This document shows, piece after piece, positions 15,474 through 23,453 of a stretch of 64,000 nucleotides of DNA (position 1 is the stretch's first letter; every line of letters begins with the position of its first letter). Below the pieces are notes generated by a model. The model searched no databases, was not told the origin of the DNA, and saw only the letters and a program-made list of their open reading frames with translations. The translations under genes were made by a program, and so were the position numbers. The stretch covers positions 21,055 through 85,054 of the forward strand of contig LWDH01000015.1 in the NCBI GenBank assembly GCA_002083395.1. The letters run 5' to 3'. The stretch is from Proteobacteria bacterium SG_bin4. GTDB taxonomy: Bacteria > Pseudomonadota > Gammaproteobacteria > Burkholderiales > Nitrosomonadaceae.

Positions 15474-17984
15474 TTATCCAAGTTTTCGCAGCGTCAATAA
15501 CGGCGGAGTTGACAGTGCGGAGCGTGTACCCAGCATGCCAGCGATTAAAACACCGAAAATGCCGGTTGAAACACCCACCACCCAGATCCAAGGATTGAAC
15601 GTATATTCGAGATGTAAAATATGCTTGCCGATTGCAAAACCCATTACACTCGCGCCGGCGGATGCGAATAATCCCGCCAAGCCACCGAGTATCGCGAATT
15701 CCGCTGCCCAGGCCCGCGATAATTGTTCACGTTTGGCGCCTAATGCGCGGAAAATAGCTGCTTCTTGAATGCGTTCATCCTGTGTCGCGGCGATTGCGGC
15801 ATATAGCACTGCAAAGCCCGCCAGAACAGTAAACAAGAAAACAAATTCAATTGCTTGAGAAACTTGCTGAATCATCTGCTGCACCTGCCGGATTACCAAT
15901 GCAACATCGACGACCAGTATATTCGGAAAAGTTTTGACCAGATCACGAATGATCGCAAGATCGGTTGGCGGCACATAAAAGCTGGTGATATAACTCACTG
16001 GATAACTTTCCAATTGTCCAGGCGGTACCAGCATAAAGAAATTGACCCGGAAGGTATCCCAGTCGACTTTCCGGATACTGGTGATTTTTGCAGTGAAATG
16101 GCTGCCTGCGATATCAAATGTCAAGACATCGCCTAATTTGACACGAATGGTCGCAGCGATACCCTCTTCAATCGACAATTCGGATTCAGTGCTACCGTCC
16201 TGCCACCAGAGTCCCTGCACAATCTGATTGTCGAGGGTCGGCTCGCTCGCCCATGATAGGTTAAACTCTCGCCGGATATGACGTTCGGCGTGTAAATCAT
16301 CGGCATAATTTTTTGCGGACACTTTTTTACCATTGATCTGCACCAAGCGGCCACGAACCATGGGAGCCATTGCCGGCTGCTGCATGGCATGGTGCTGAAA
16401 GAATTCTTCCAATGGTTGCAGTTGATCAGCCTGGACATTTACTAGGAAATGGTTCGGTGCCTCCGGTGGCAAGCTGGCATGCCAGTCTTTAACCAAATCA
16501 TCTTGAATCAGGGTTAAAATCAGCAGCGCCATTAATCCTAATCCAAGCGCGACAGCTTGCAAAATGCTGGAGATCGTGCGGCGGCGGATACTTGCTAAAC
16601 CGTAACGCCAGGCACCGCCGGCTTGGTGTCTGACGCTTGCCAAAATACCGATCAGCAACCAACCAAGACAACCGAATATGGCAATGGCAACAACAAAACC
16701 AGTTACGGCGTAAAGACCCAATTTCAAGTCTTGCGCTTTCCAAATAAACAACAGCGACAAGGCCACCAAGCCTAATAAGTAACCTGCGATACTGTGAAAA
16801 TTGGACAAACCGACATCGCGCCGCAACACTCGCAATGCCGGAACACTGCGCAAATTCAACACCGGAGGCAAGGCGAAACCCAACAGCAAGACCAATCCGA
16901 TCAGCAAACCTTGCAGCACCGGCATCATACCTGCCCAGGGCAAATCGGTTTCGACAATTCCAGTCAACCACAGCGTGAGCGCTTGTTGCCCGGCAAAACC
17001 GATGAAGCAACCGATAGCGCTGGCGATCAGACCCAATCCGATGAAGTAAACCAGATATAAGAAAAGCAATTGATTTTGACTGGCGCCCAAGCTGCGCATT
17101 ACGGCGCAGCCGTCGAGATGCCGCTGGGTAAAACGGCGCACGGCCAATGCAATCGCTGCAGCAGCCAGCACTACACTGGCAAGCGCAGTCAGATTAAGAA
17201 ATTTTTCTGCACGCTGCAAGGCCGCTTTAATTTCAGGCCGTGCATCGCGAATACCTTCCAATCGCTGGGAATTGGTCAGATGTTTTTTTGCCCAACCTCG
17301 AAATTGCTGTACAGTATCAATTTCACCGGCCACCAGCAACTGGTAAGAAACACGACTGCCTTCCTGGATCAGGCCGGTCGCTTCCAGATCACCGGCGTTA
17401 ATCATGGCACGCGCCCCCATATTGATAAATCCAACCGAATGATCCGGCTCGCGAGCAATCAATTCGGTTACGATCAACTGCGCATCACCGACATCGACTA
17501 CATCCCCGCCTCGCAGCTCAAGTTGCGTCATGACTTTTTCATCGATCCAAATCGTACCCCGCGGCGGAATTCCATCAGCAGCTTGCAATTGCGGGTGTGG
17601 CATGGAGCCGCTGGGTAATCGGCTGGATAAATAGACACGCCCGCGCAATGGATATCCATTATTGACTGCCTTTATTTGCGTCAATAAATTACCTTCACCA
17701 TTGGATATCATGCTCGGAAATTTGATCAACAAGGAAACCTTGAGTCCCAATCGATCGGCTTCCTCAGCGAAATGTTCGGGTATCGGTTGACTGGAAATGA
17801 GCAGTAAATCCGCTCCCAGAAGCTGATTACTTTCACGGGCAAGAGCCAGTTCAACCCGTTCTGCGAAAAAACCGACGGTAACCATGCCGCTTACCGCAAT
17901 GATCAACGCCAATAACAGCACGTTCAGTTCACCCGCACGCCAATCCCGGCGCATCATTTGAAGTGGTAATTTAAATTGAAACAT
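15474..17984 (-). CDS. ybbP: FtsX-type ABC transporter permease (YbbP family)
   Basis: 836 aa integral membrane protein with about ten hydrophobic segments: one near residue 20-40, a block of FtsX helices at about 260-480, and a final set at 710-820. Large periplasmic MacB-like segments separate them. The layout is that of YbbP, the permease partner of YbbA, predicted to move lipophilic or lipoprotein-like molecules by mechanotransmission. It follows ybbA by 48 nt on the same strand and is next to tesA, the conserved proteobacterial arrangement. Transported substrate is unknown. Confidence 0.9.
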   Translation of the reverse strand: MFQFKLPLQMMRRDWRAGELNVLLLALIIAVSGMVTVGFFAERVELALARESNQLLGADLLLISSQPIPEHFAEEADRLGLKVSLLIKFPSMISNGEGNLLTQIKAVNNGYPLRGRVYLSSRLPSGSMPHPQLQAADGIPPRGTIWIDEKVMTQLELRGGDVVDVGDAQLIVTELIAREPDHSVGFINMGARAMINAGDLEATGLIQEGSRVSYQLLVAGEIDTVQQFRGWAKKHLTNSQRLEGIRDARPEIKAALQRAEKFLNLTALASVVLAAAAIALAVRRFTQRHLDGCAVMRSLGASQNQLLFLYLVYFIGLGLIASAIGCFIGFAGQQALTLWLTGIVETDLPWAGMMPVLQGLLIGLVLLLGFALPPVLNLRSVPALRVLRRDVGLSNFHSIAGYLLGLVALSLLFIWKAQDLKLGLYAVTGFVVAIAIFGCLGWLLIGILASVRHQAGGAWRYGLASIRRRTISSILQAVALGLGLMALLILTLIQDDLVKDWHASLPPEAPNHFLVNVQADQLQPLEEFFQHHAMQQPAMAPMVRGRLVQINGKKVSAKNYADDLHAERHIRREFNLSWASEPTLDNQIVQGLWWQDGSTESELSIEEGIAATIRVKLGDVLTFDIAGSHFTAKITSIRKVDWDTFRVNFFMLVPPGQLESYPVSYITSFYVPPTDLAIIRDLVKTFPNILVVDVALVIRQVQQMIQQVSQAIEFVFLFTVLAGFAVLYAAIAATQDERIQEAAIFRALGAKREQLSRAWAAEFAILGGLAGLFASAGASVMGFAIGKHILHLEYTFNPWIWVVGVSTGIFGVLIAGMLGTRSALSTPPLLTLRKLG

Positions 17985-18032
17985 GGTTACGTTGATTACT
18001 TGAATAGAGATGATGGCAGCGTCGATTGTTCA

Positions 18033-18722
18033 TCAGTGAATCACCCGCCCATCGACTAACCGAATCTGACGCGAGCATCGTCGTGACAAAGCTTCATCGT
18101 GCGTAACTAAAACCAAAGTTGTGCCATGCTCACGATTAAGTTCGAACATTAATTCAATGATTTGAGTACCCGTTGCCGAATCCAGATTGCCAGTCGGCTC
18201 GTCCGCCAACAATAATCGGGGACTGGTAGCAAAAGCCCTTGCAATCGCCACTCGCTGCTGTTCCCCTCCGGATAATTGCTTAGGATAATGAGTTAAACGC
18301 TGTCCTAGTCCAACGCGTTCCAGCAAGCGCTTTGCCGGTGTCTCGGCATCGCGGATGCGTGCCAATTCCAGCGGTAACATGACATTTTCCAACGCGGTTA
18401 ATGCCGGTAACAGTTGAAATGATTGAAACACAAACCCCATCACTTTACCGCGTAGAGCGGCCCGATCGTCTTCATCCAGTGCGAAGATGTCGACCGAGTC
18501 CAGATGAACTTTCCCGGATGTCGGTAAATCCAATCCCGCCAGCAAACCTAACAAAGTCGATTTGCCGGATCCGGATGCGCCTATAATGGCTACGGCTTCA
18601 CCGGATGCGATTTGCAGATTGATATCGTGCAAAATGGTCAGTTGCTGTTCACCGGTTGTTACTTGTTTAGTAAGCGCATCAGCACGAATAACATATTGTT
18701 TATTTTGATCATCCACTAACAT
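18033..18722 (-). CDS. ybbA: ABC transporter ATP-binding protein (YbbA/LolD type)
   Basis: 229 aa from ATG 18722; the frame extends to 18800, but an AGGAA ribosome site stands before 18722 and the extension reads antisense through tesA. Walker A GASGSGKS, Q-loop VFQSFQLLPALTALENV, signature LSGGEQQRVAIARA, Walker B LLLADEPTGNLD and the switch His in VTHDEA are intact. This class energises MacB/FtsX-type permeases such as the adjacent ybbP. Its start codon overlaps the divergent tesA start codon by two bases. Confidence 0.95.
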   Translation of the reverse strand: MLVDDQNKQYVIRADALTKQVTTGEQQLTILHDINLQIASGEAVAIIGASGSGKSTLLGLLAGLDLPTSGKVHLDSVDIFALDEDDRAALRGKVMGFVFQSFQLLPALTALENVMLPLELARIRDAETPAKRLLERVGLGQRLTHYPKQLSGGEQQRVAIARAFATSPRLLLADEPTGNLDSATGTQIIELMFELNREHGTTLVLVTHDEALSRRCSRQIRLVDGRVIH

Positions 18723-19362
18723 GAAAAAAAATTTCCTGTTGATTCTATTTATCGTTATCTTGATTGCCGCACCTGCAGCGGCAGCCAACAAAACAGTCAT
18801 GGTTTTTGGCGATAGCCTGTCGACCGGTTATGGTATACCGGTAGAAGCCGGTTGGGTTAATCTATTATCGCAACGGCTGCAATCGCAACATGCAAATTAT
18901 CAAATTATCAATGCCAGTATCAGCGGCGAAACATCGTTGGGTGGTCGCAATCGGATTGTGCAGGCGCTTGAGACTCATCGGCCCGAGATTGTGATCCTCG
19001 AGCTGGGAGCCAACGATGGATTGCGCGGCGCAACCATTAAATCCATTTATGGCAATCTGGCAACTATCATTGAGAAATGTTTACAAGCCAATGCTTCGGT
19101 ATTGCTTGTCGGTATGCAATTGCCACCCAACTATGGTGTCGCCTATACACAAAAGTTCCACGCTATTTTTCAGCAATTAGCTGAAAACTATCAAATTAAA
19201 TTAATACCGTTTCTGCTAGCCGGTTTTGGTGAAAAACAAGATTTTTTTCAACCGGATGGAATTCATCCAAATGAAATGGCGCAAGCCAAAATTGTAGAAA
19301 ATGTCTGGGAGGTATTACAAACTATGCTCAATGTTGAAAAAGTTGCTGCAAAACCGAATTAA
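18721..19362 (+). CDS. tesA: SGNH/GDSL esterase, arylesterase / lysophospholipase (TesA family)
   Basis: 213 aa. A signal peptide (MKKNFLLILF to about residue 22, AAPAAAA) targets it to the periplasm. SGNH blocks are present: GDSLSTGYG with the nucleophile Ser, GGRN-like block II, GANDGLRG in block III, and DGIHPN with the catalytic Asp and His near residue 180. Family members hydrolyse acyl-CoA, lysophospholipids and aryl esters. It is divergent from ybbA with overlapping starts and converges on rluC (38-nt gap). No strong ribosome site precedes the ATG. Confidence 0.93.
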   Translation: MKKNFLLILFIVILIAAPAAAANKTVMVFGDSLSTGYGIPVEAGWVNLLSQRLQSQHANYQIINASISGETSLGGRNRIVQALETHRPEIVILELGANDGLRGATIKSIYGNLATIIEKCLQANASVLLVGMQLPPNYGVAYTQKFHAIFQQLAENYQIKLIPFLLAGFGEKQDFFQPDGIHPNEMAQAKIVENVWEVLQTMLNVEKVAAKPN

Positions 19363-19400
19363 TCCGAATGATCTATCAAATTTCTTGATCCTTGTGTTGA

Positions 19401-20399
19401 TTACTTGCAACTGACAGTCTCCGGCGAACCTAGGCACTCGACAAATTTTTGCAAATCTTCAGGCAAAGGCGCCTGTAATGTCATGACAATTCCTGTAACC
19501 GGGTGCGTTATTTGCAGTGAGTTTGCATGCAGAAACATGCGCGCCAGTCTATGCGGCCCGCTTGCTTTGTTCAGTTGTTTATTAATCTCAAAATCTCCGT
19601 ATTTATCATCACCAAGAATGGGAAAGCCGAGATGCGCCAAATGTACCCGTATTTGATGGGTGCGTCCGGTTTTAATTTCAGCATTCACTAAACTGACCGA
19701 TTCCCATCGTTCATGCAACGTGAATATCGTATGCGCCGGCTTACTGTCTGATTGCCCCAGTGATGCTATGGACACGCGACGTTCTCCATTCGCGGTCACA
19801 TATTTGGTGAGCGCCAGTTTGACATGCTGCTTGGTATTGCGCCAATGGCCTTTAACCATCGCTAAATAATGTTTTTTCATCAATCCTTCGCGGATTTGCC
19901 GATGGAGTTCGACCAGTGCAATTCTTTTTTTTGCGACCAATAACACACCGGAAGTTTCTCGATCCAGCCGATGCACGAGTTCCAGAAATTTCCAGGATGG
20001 GTTTTGCATCCTTAATTGCTCGATTACTCCCAAGCTGATACCGCTTCCACCGTGGACTGCCATACCGCTGGGTTTATTGATAGCCAGCAATGCATCATCT
20101 TCGTACAGAATGGAAAATGAAATTTTTTTGCCAAGCTTGGCAATCGCAGGCGCTATAGCACTCTGATTGACAGCAATACTTATTGGCGGAATGCGTAAGA
20201 GATCACCCAATTGCAGGCGATATTTGGCGGTGATTCTTTTTCCGTTAACGCGTATTTGACCACTTCTAAGCAATTGATAAACATGACTCTTCGGAATATT
20301 TTTTAACCGCTTGAACAGAAAATTGTCAATCCGCTGATCATTGCCTGATTCCTCAATATATTCTTTGCGGACTGATGTGAATGACTGATTGTGATTCAA
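19401..20399 (-). CDS. rluC: 23S rRNA pseudouridine synthase RluC family
   Basis: 332 aa if started at TTG 20399; the frame is open to an ATG at 20522, but the added residues look unlike the family and would run into the rne leader. The start is therefore uncertain. An S4-type RNA-binding domain (RIDNFLFKRLKNIPKSHVYQLLRSGQIRVNG) is followed by the RluA-type catalytic domain with VHRLDRETSGVLLVAK holding the catalytic Asp, KTGRTHQIRVH and LGDDKYG. RluC modifies 23S rRNA at three uridines in E. coli. As in E. coli it is divergent from rne. Confidence 0.92.
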   Translation of the reverse strand: MNHNQSFTSVRKEYIEESGNDQRIDNFLFKRLKNIPKSHVYQLLRSGQIRVNGKRITAKYRLQLGDLLRIPPISIAVNQSAIAPAIAKLGKKISFSILYEDDALLAINKPSGMAVHGGSGISLGVIEQLRMQNPSWKFLELVHRLDRETSGVLLVAKKRIALVELHRQIREGLMKKHYLAMVKGHWRNTKQHVKLALTKYVTANGERRVSIASLGQSDSKPAHTIFTLHERWESVSLVNAEIKTGRTHQIRVHLAHLGFPILGDDKYGDFEINKQLNKASGPHRLARMFLHANSLQITHPVTGIVMTLQAPLPEDLQKFVECLGSPETVSCK

Positions 20400-20886
20400 T
20401 ATTGCGGTACGATGATTGTTCAAAATGATGAGAAAATTTATTAACAAAGTCGGGACAAATTTTTTGTTTCTTTTTAACGTTCTTTCTGTGAAAATTAGCA
20501 CACCGGAGTAGAAATTTAGCAAAAATTTTACTAATTTTTTCTGGATTAATTTAGTTTTTTATAGATATACAGCGATAAATCCATAAATATTACAGAAAAA
20601 CCAGGTTGTATTTGGAACTTTATGTAAAATCTGTTACCTTAACCGTGACCTTTCGGTAAGATCAGAAAAAACAACCGATGTCCAGAGCTAATTAAAATTG
20701 CAGCACGATTGCAGTATGCTTCTTAGATACTAAAATACATTAATAAAAAGAAATACATAATTGATAAATATAAGCTATTATAAAAATACTAAACCCAGAC
20801 CTCGTCATCACAACCGCGTACACCAAAAATCTATTCCATCCAATTGGAATCAGGAAATTAATAAAATGAACACGTAAGGTTTGGAA
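20400..20886 (+). promoter_or_regulatory. rne upstream/leader region
   Basis: A 487-nt AT-rich stretch (364 nt if rluC begins at 20522) with no convincing gene, between divergent rluC and rne. In E. coli the rne mRNA has a leader of about 360 nt through which RNase E destabilises its own transcript, and the length here is similar. A small imperfect hairpin is visible at 20638-20660 (CTTAACCG / CGGTAAG). That this is an autoregulatory leader is inference. Confidence 0.45.
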
Positions 20887-23397
20887 ATGAAAAGAATGTT
20901 ATTTAATGCAACCCAGCCGGAAGAATTGCGGGTTGCAATTGTAAATGGACAACAACTCGTTGATTTAGATATAGAATCTGTCAGCAAGGAACAACGCAAG
21001 AGCAATATTTACAAAGCTGTTATCACGCGAATCGAACCTAGTCTGGAAGCTGCGTTTGTAGATTATGGCTGTGAACGTCATGGCTTCTTGCCTTTCAAGG
21101 AAATCGCCCCCTCCTGTTTTGCTGAAAATGTAACTACAACCGGCCGCGTGCAAGATCTTTTGCAAGAAGGCCAAGAATTAATCGTTCAGGTTGATAAAGA
21201 TGAACGTGGCAATAAAGGTGCGGCGCTTACCACGTATATCTCACTCGCTGGCCGTTATCTGGTGTTGATCCCGAATAATCCGAATAGCGGTGGTGTATCC
21301 CGGCGCATTACCGGTGACGAGCGTAATGACTTGCGCGAAGTGATTGCTCATCTTGAGGTTCCGGATGGCATGAGTATCATCGCGCGGACCGCAGGTATTG
21401 GCCGGAGCGCAGAAGAGCTTCAATGGGATCTGAATTATTTGACACAACTTTGGTATGCGATTGAAGAAGCAGCCAATAGTCAGGACGGCGTTTTCCTCAT
21501 TTATCAGGAAAGCAGCTTGGTAATCCGCGCCATTCGTGATTACTTCAATCAGGAAATCGGTGAAATCTTGATTGATAGCCGCGATATTTTCGAGCAAGCC
21601 AGTCAATTCATGGCGCATGTGATGCCGGCAAATGTTGATCGATTGAAGTTCTACCATGATGATGTGCCGTTGTTCTCGCGTTTTCAGATCGAACATCAGA
21701 TTGAAACCGCCTATTCCAGGCAAGTGCCGCTTCCGTCAGGCGGGTCAATCGTTATTGATCATACTGAAGCCTTGGTATCCGTTGATGTCAATTCAGCACG
21801 CGCAATTCGCGGCTTAGACATCGAACATACCGCACTTAACACCAATCTTGAAGCAGCCGATGAAATTGCCCGGCAATTGCGGCTACGCGATTTAGGCGGG
21901 TTGATCGTAATCGACTTCATTGATATGGATGTACAACGAAATCAGCGTGAAGTTGAAGCTCGATTACATGAAGCGTTACGTCAAGACCGTGCGCGCATCC
22001 AGGTGGGCAAGATCTCCCGTTTCGGGTTGCTGGAACTTTCCCGTCAACGGCTTCGTCCGTCGTTAGGCGAAAGCAATTATATTCCGTGTCCACGCTGCCA
22101 AGGAACCGGTTTTATTCGTGGCACCGACTCATCCGCATTGCATGTACTCAGGATCATTCAAGAAGAAGCGATGAAAGAGAACACCTATGCGCTGCATGTA
22201 CAGTTACCGGTTGATGTAGCCACCTATCTGCTCAATGAAAAGCGCCCGGAAATATACGATATTGAAGTACGGCAAAAAATCAATATTGTCTTGATACCCA
22301 ATATCCATATTGAGACCCCTAATTACACGGTAACCCGCATTCGTCACGAAGATGTTAAAGCAACCGAATCTGTAGCCAGCTACAAGATGGTAGAGAGGAA
22401 TACGGATGAAAATCAGACAATTGCAATTGAACAAAAAACCAAACCTGCACGACCGCAAGCAGCAGTTCAGGGTATAACACCCGCGCAACCAGCTCCCATA
22501 AGAGAAGAAAGATCGCGTGACACATCGCTTTTAGATAAATTCTTTAGCTGGTTCAAACCCGCAAACATTGAAGAAACAAGAGTTAATTTAGAAGAAAAAC
22601 CATCGACTGAAATTGACAAACCGAGAACTCCGTCAGAACGTGGACGCTCACGAGGCCGTCGCGGCGGACGCATGCGCAATGATCGCAATAAAGACGCTTC
22701 GGGAGCGAGACAATCCAAGCAAAATGAATCGACCGACCCTGAAGCTAATCCGATTAATGCGGATGTCACAGTGATAGCGCATGAAAATGCTGACGATACC
22801 ACGGGACTGCAGAAGGGACAGCGCAGATCAGCGCGGCAACGAAACGGGACTCGCATCGAGGATAATCCAACGGATAGCCTGGTAACTGAAAAACCCGTTG
22901 AAGATACAGACAATATCAATGTTAAATCCAATGATCGCAAACGCGGACGACGGCACCGGAATGCAAAACCGCGCGATCAATTGGAAAATACCAACAAGAC
23001 TTCCGAGAATGACGATTTGGTAAATTTAGCAAGTGACAGGATTCCCGCTGCCGATTCCGTGGTTGAAGTTACGCGCATTGATAATGAACAAACACTGCCC
23101 ATTGAGACGAAAGAAGCTCAATCCTTCAAAGTTCGAAAAGAATCACCCGCTGAAGCTTCTGCCGCTACACCGGTCCGGCTTGCCCCAAAAGCGATTGAAG
23201 AAGCTATCGCGGCTCCGGTTGTTCACAAAACGCTGCCTGATCTTTCTGGAACCGGGCTTGTCATGATCGAAACTCCGCCTGAAAAAGTCGAGATTATTTC
23301 TGAAGAAATCGTGGTTCCTAAACGACCGAGAAAAAAAGCTAAACCCAGCCTCGAAACATCAGCAGAGCCGTTGATTCAAATAGAGACGCGCGAATAA
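20887..23397 (+). CDS. rne: Ribonuclease E
   Basis: 836 aa starting MKRMLFNATQPEELRVA at ATG 20887; the in-frame TTG six bases earlier is unlikely. RNase E starts mRNA decay and processes rRNA and tRNA. An S1 RNA-binding domain (about 35-125) is followed by the RNase E/G catalytic region with the metal-binding aspartates at about 300 (VSVDVNSARAIRG) and 343 (IVIDFIDMD), then the zinc-link CPRCQGTG (Cys401, Cys404). The last 330 residues are low complexity, with LLDKFFSWFKPA as a likely membrane-binding amphipathic helix and Arg/Gly-rich RNA-binding stretches (GRSRGRRGGRMR, RKRGRRHR). Converges on polA. Confidence 0.97.
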   Translation: MKRMLFNATQPEELRVAIVNGQQLVDLDIESVSKEQRKSNIYKAVITRIEPSLEAAFVDYGCERHGFLPFKEIAPSCFAENVTTTGRVQDLLQEGQELIVQVDKDERGNKGAALTTYISLAGRYLVLIPNNPNSGGVSRRITGDERNDLREVIAHLEVPDGMSIIARTAGIGRSAEELQWDLNYLTQLWYAIEEAANSQDGVFLIYQESSLVIRAIRDYFNQEIGEILIDSRDIFEQASQFMAHVMPANVDRLKFYHDDVPLFSRFQIEHQIETAYSRQVPLPSGGSIVIDHTEALVSVDVNSARAIRGLDIEHTALNTNLEAADEIARQLRLRDLGGLIVIDFIDMDVQRNQREVEARLHEALRQDRARIQVGKISRFGLLELSRQRLRPSLGESNYIPCPRCQGTGFIRGTDSSALHVLRIIQEEAMKENTYALHVQLPVDVATYLLNEKRPEIYDIEVRQKINIVLIPNIHIETPNYTVTRIRHEDVKATESVASYKMVERNTDENQTIAIEQKTKPARPQAAVQGITPAQPAPIREERSRDTSLLDKFFSWFKPANIEETRVNLEEKPSTEIDKPRTPSERGRSRGRRGGRMRNDRNKDASGARQSKQNESTDPEANPINADVTVIAHENADDTTGLQKGQRRSARQRNGTRIEDNPTDSLVTEKPVEDTDNINVKSNDRKRGRRHRNAKPRDQLENTNKTSENDDLVNLASDRIPAADSVVEVTRIDNEQTLPIETKEAQSFKVRKESPAEASAATPVRLAPKAIEEAIAAPVVHKTLPDLSGTGLVMIETPPEKVEIISEEIVVPKRPRKKAKPSLETSAEPLIQIETRE

Positions 23398-23398
23398 T

Positions 23399-23453
23399 CT
23401 GGGAACGATAGAACTAGGCACAGCCTGATTGCCATCAATGTGCCTGTTCCCAG
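23399..23453. terminator. Stem-loop between rne and polA
   Basis: CTGGGAAC (23399-23406) pairs with GTTCCCAG (23446-23453), and inside AGGCACA (23416-23422) pairs with TGTGCCT (23439-23445), with a one-sided bulge of nine bases. The structure overlaps the last codons of polA. There is no T-run, so it may act as a decay barrier or a weak terminator for the convergent genes. Confidence 0.5.
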
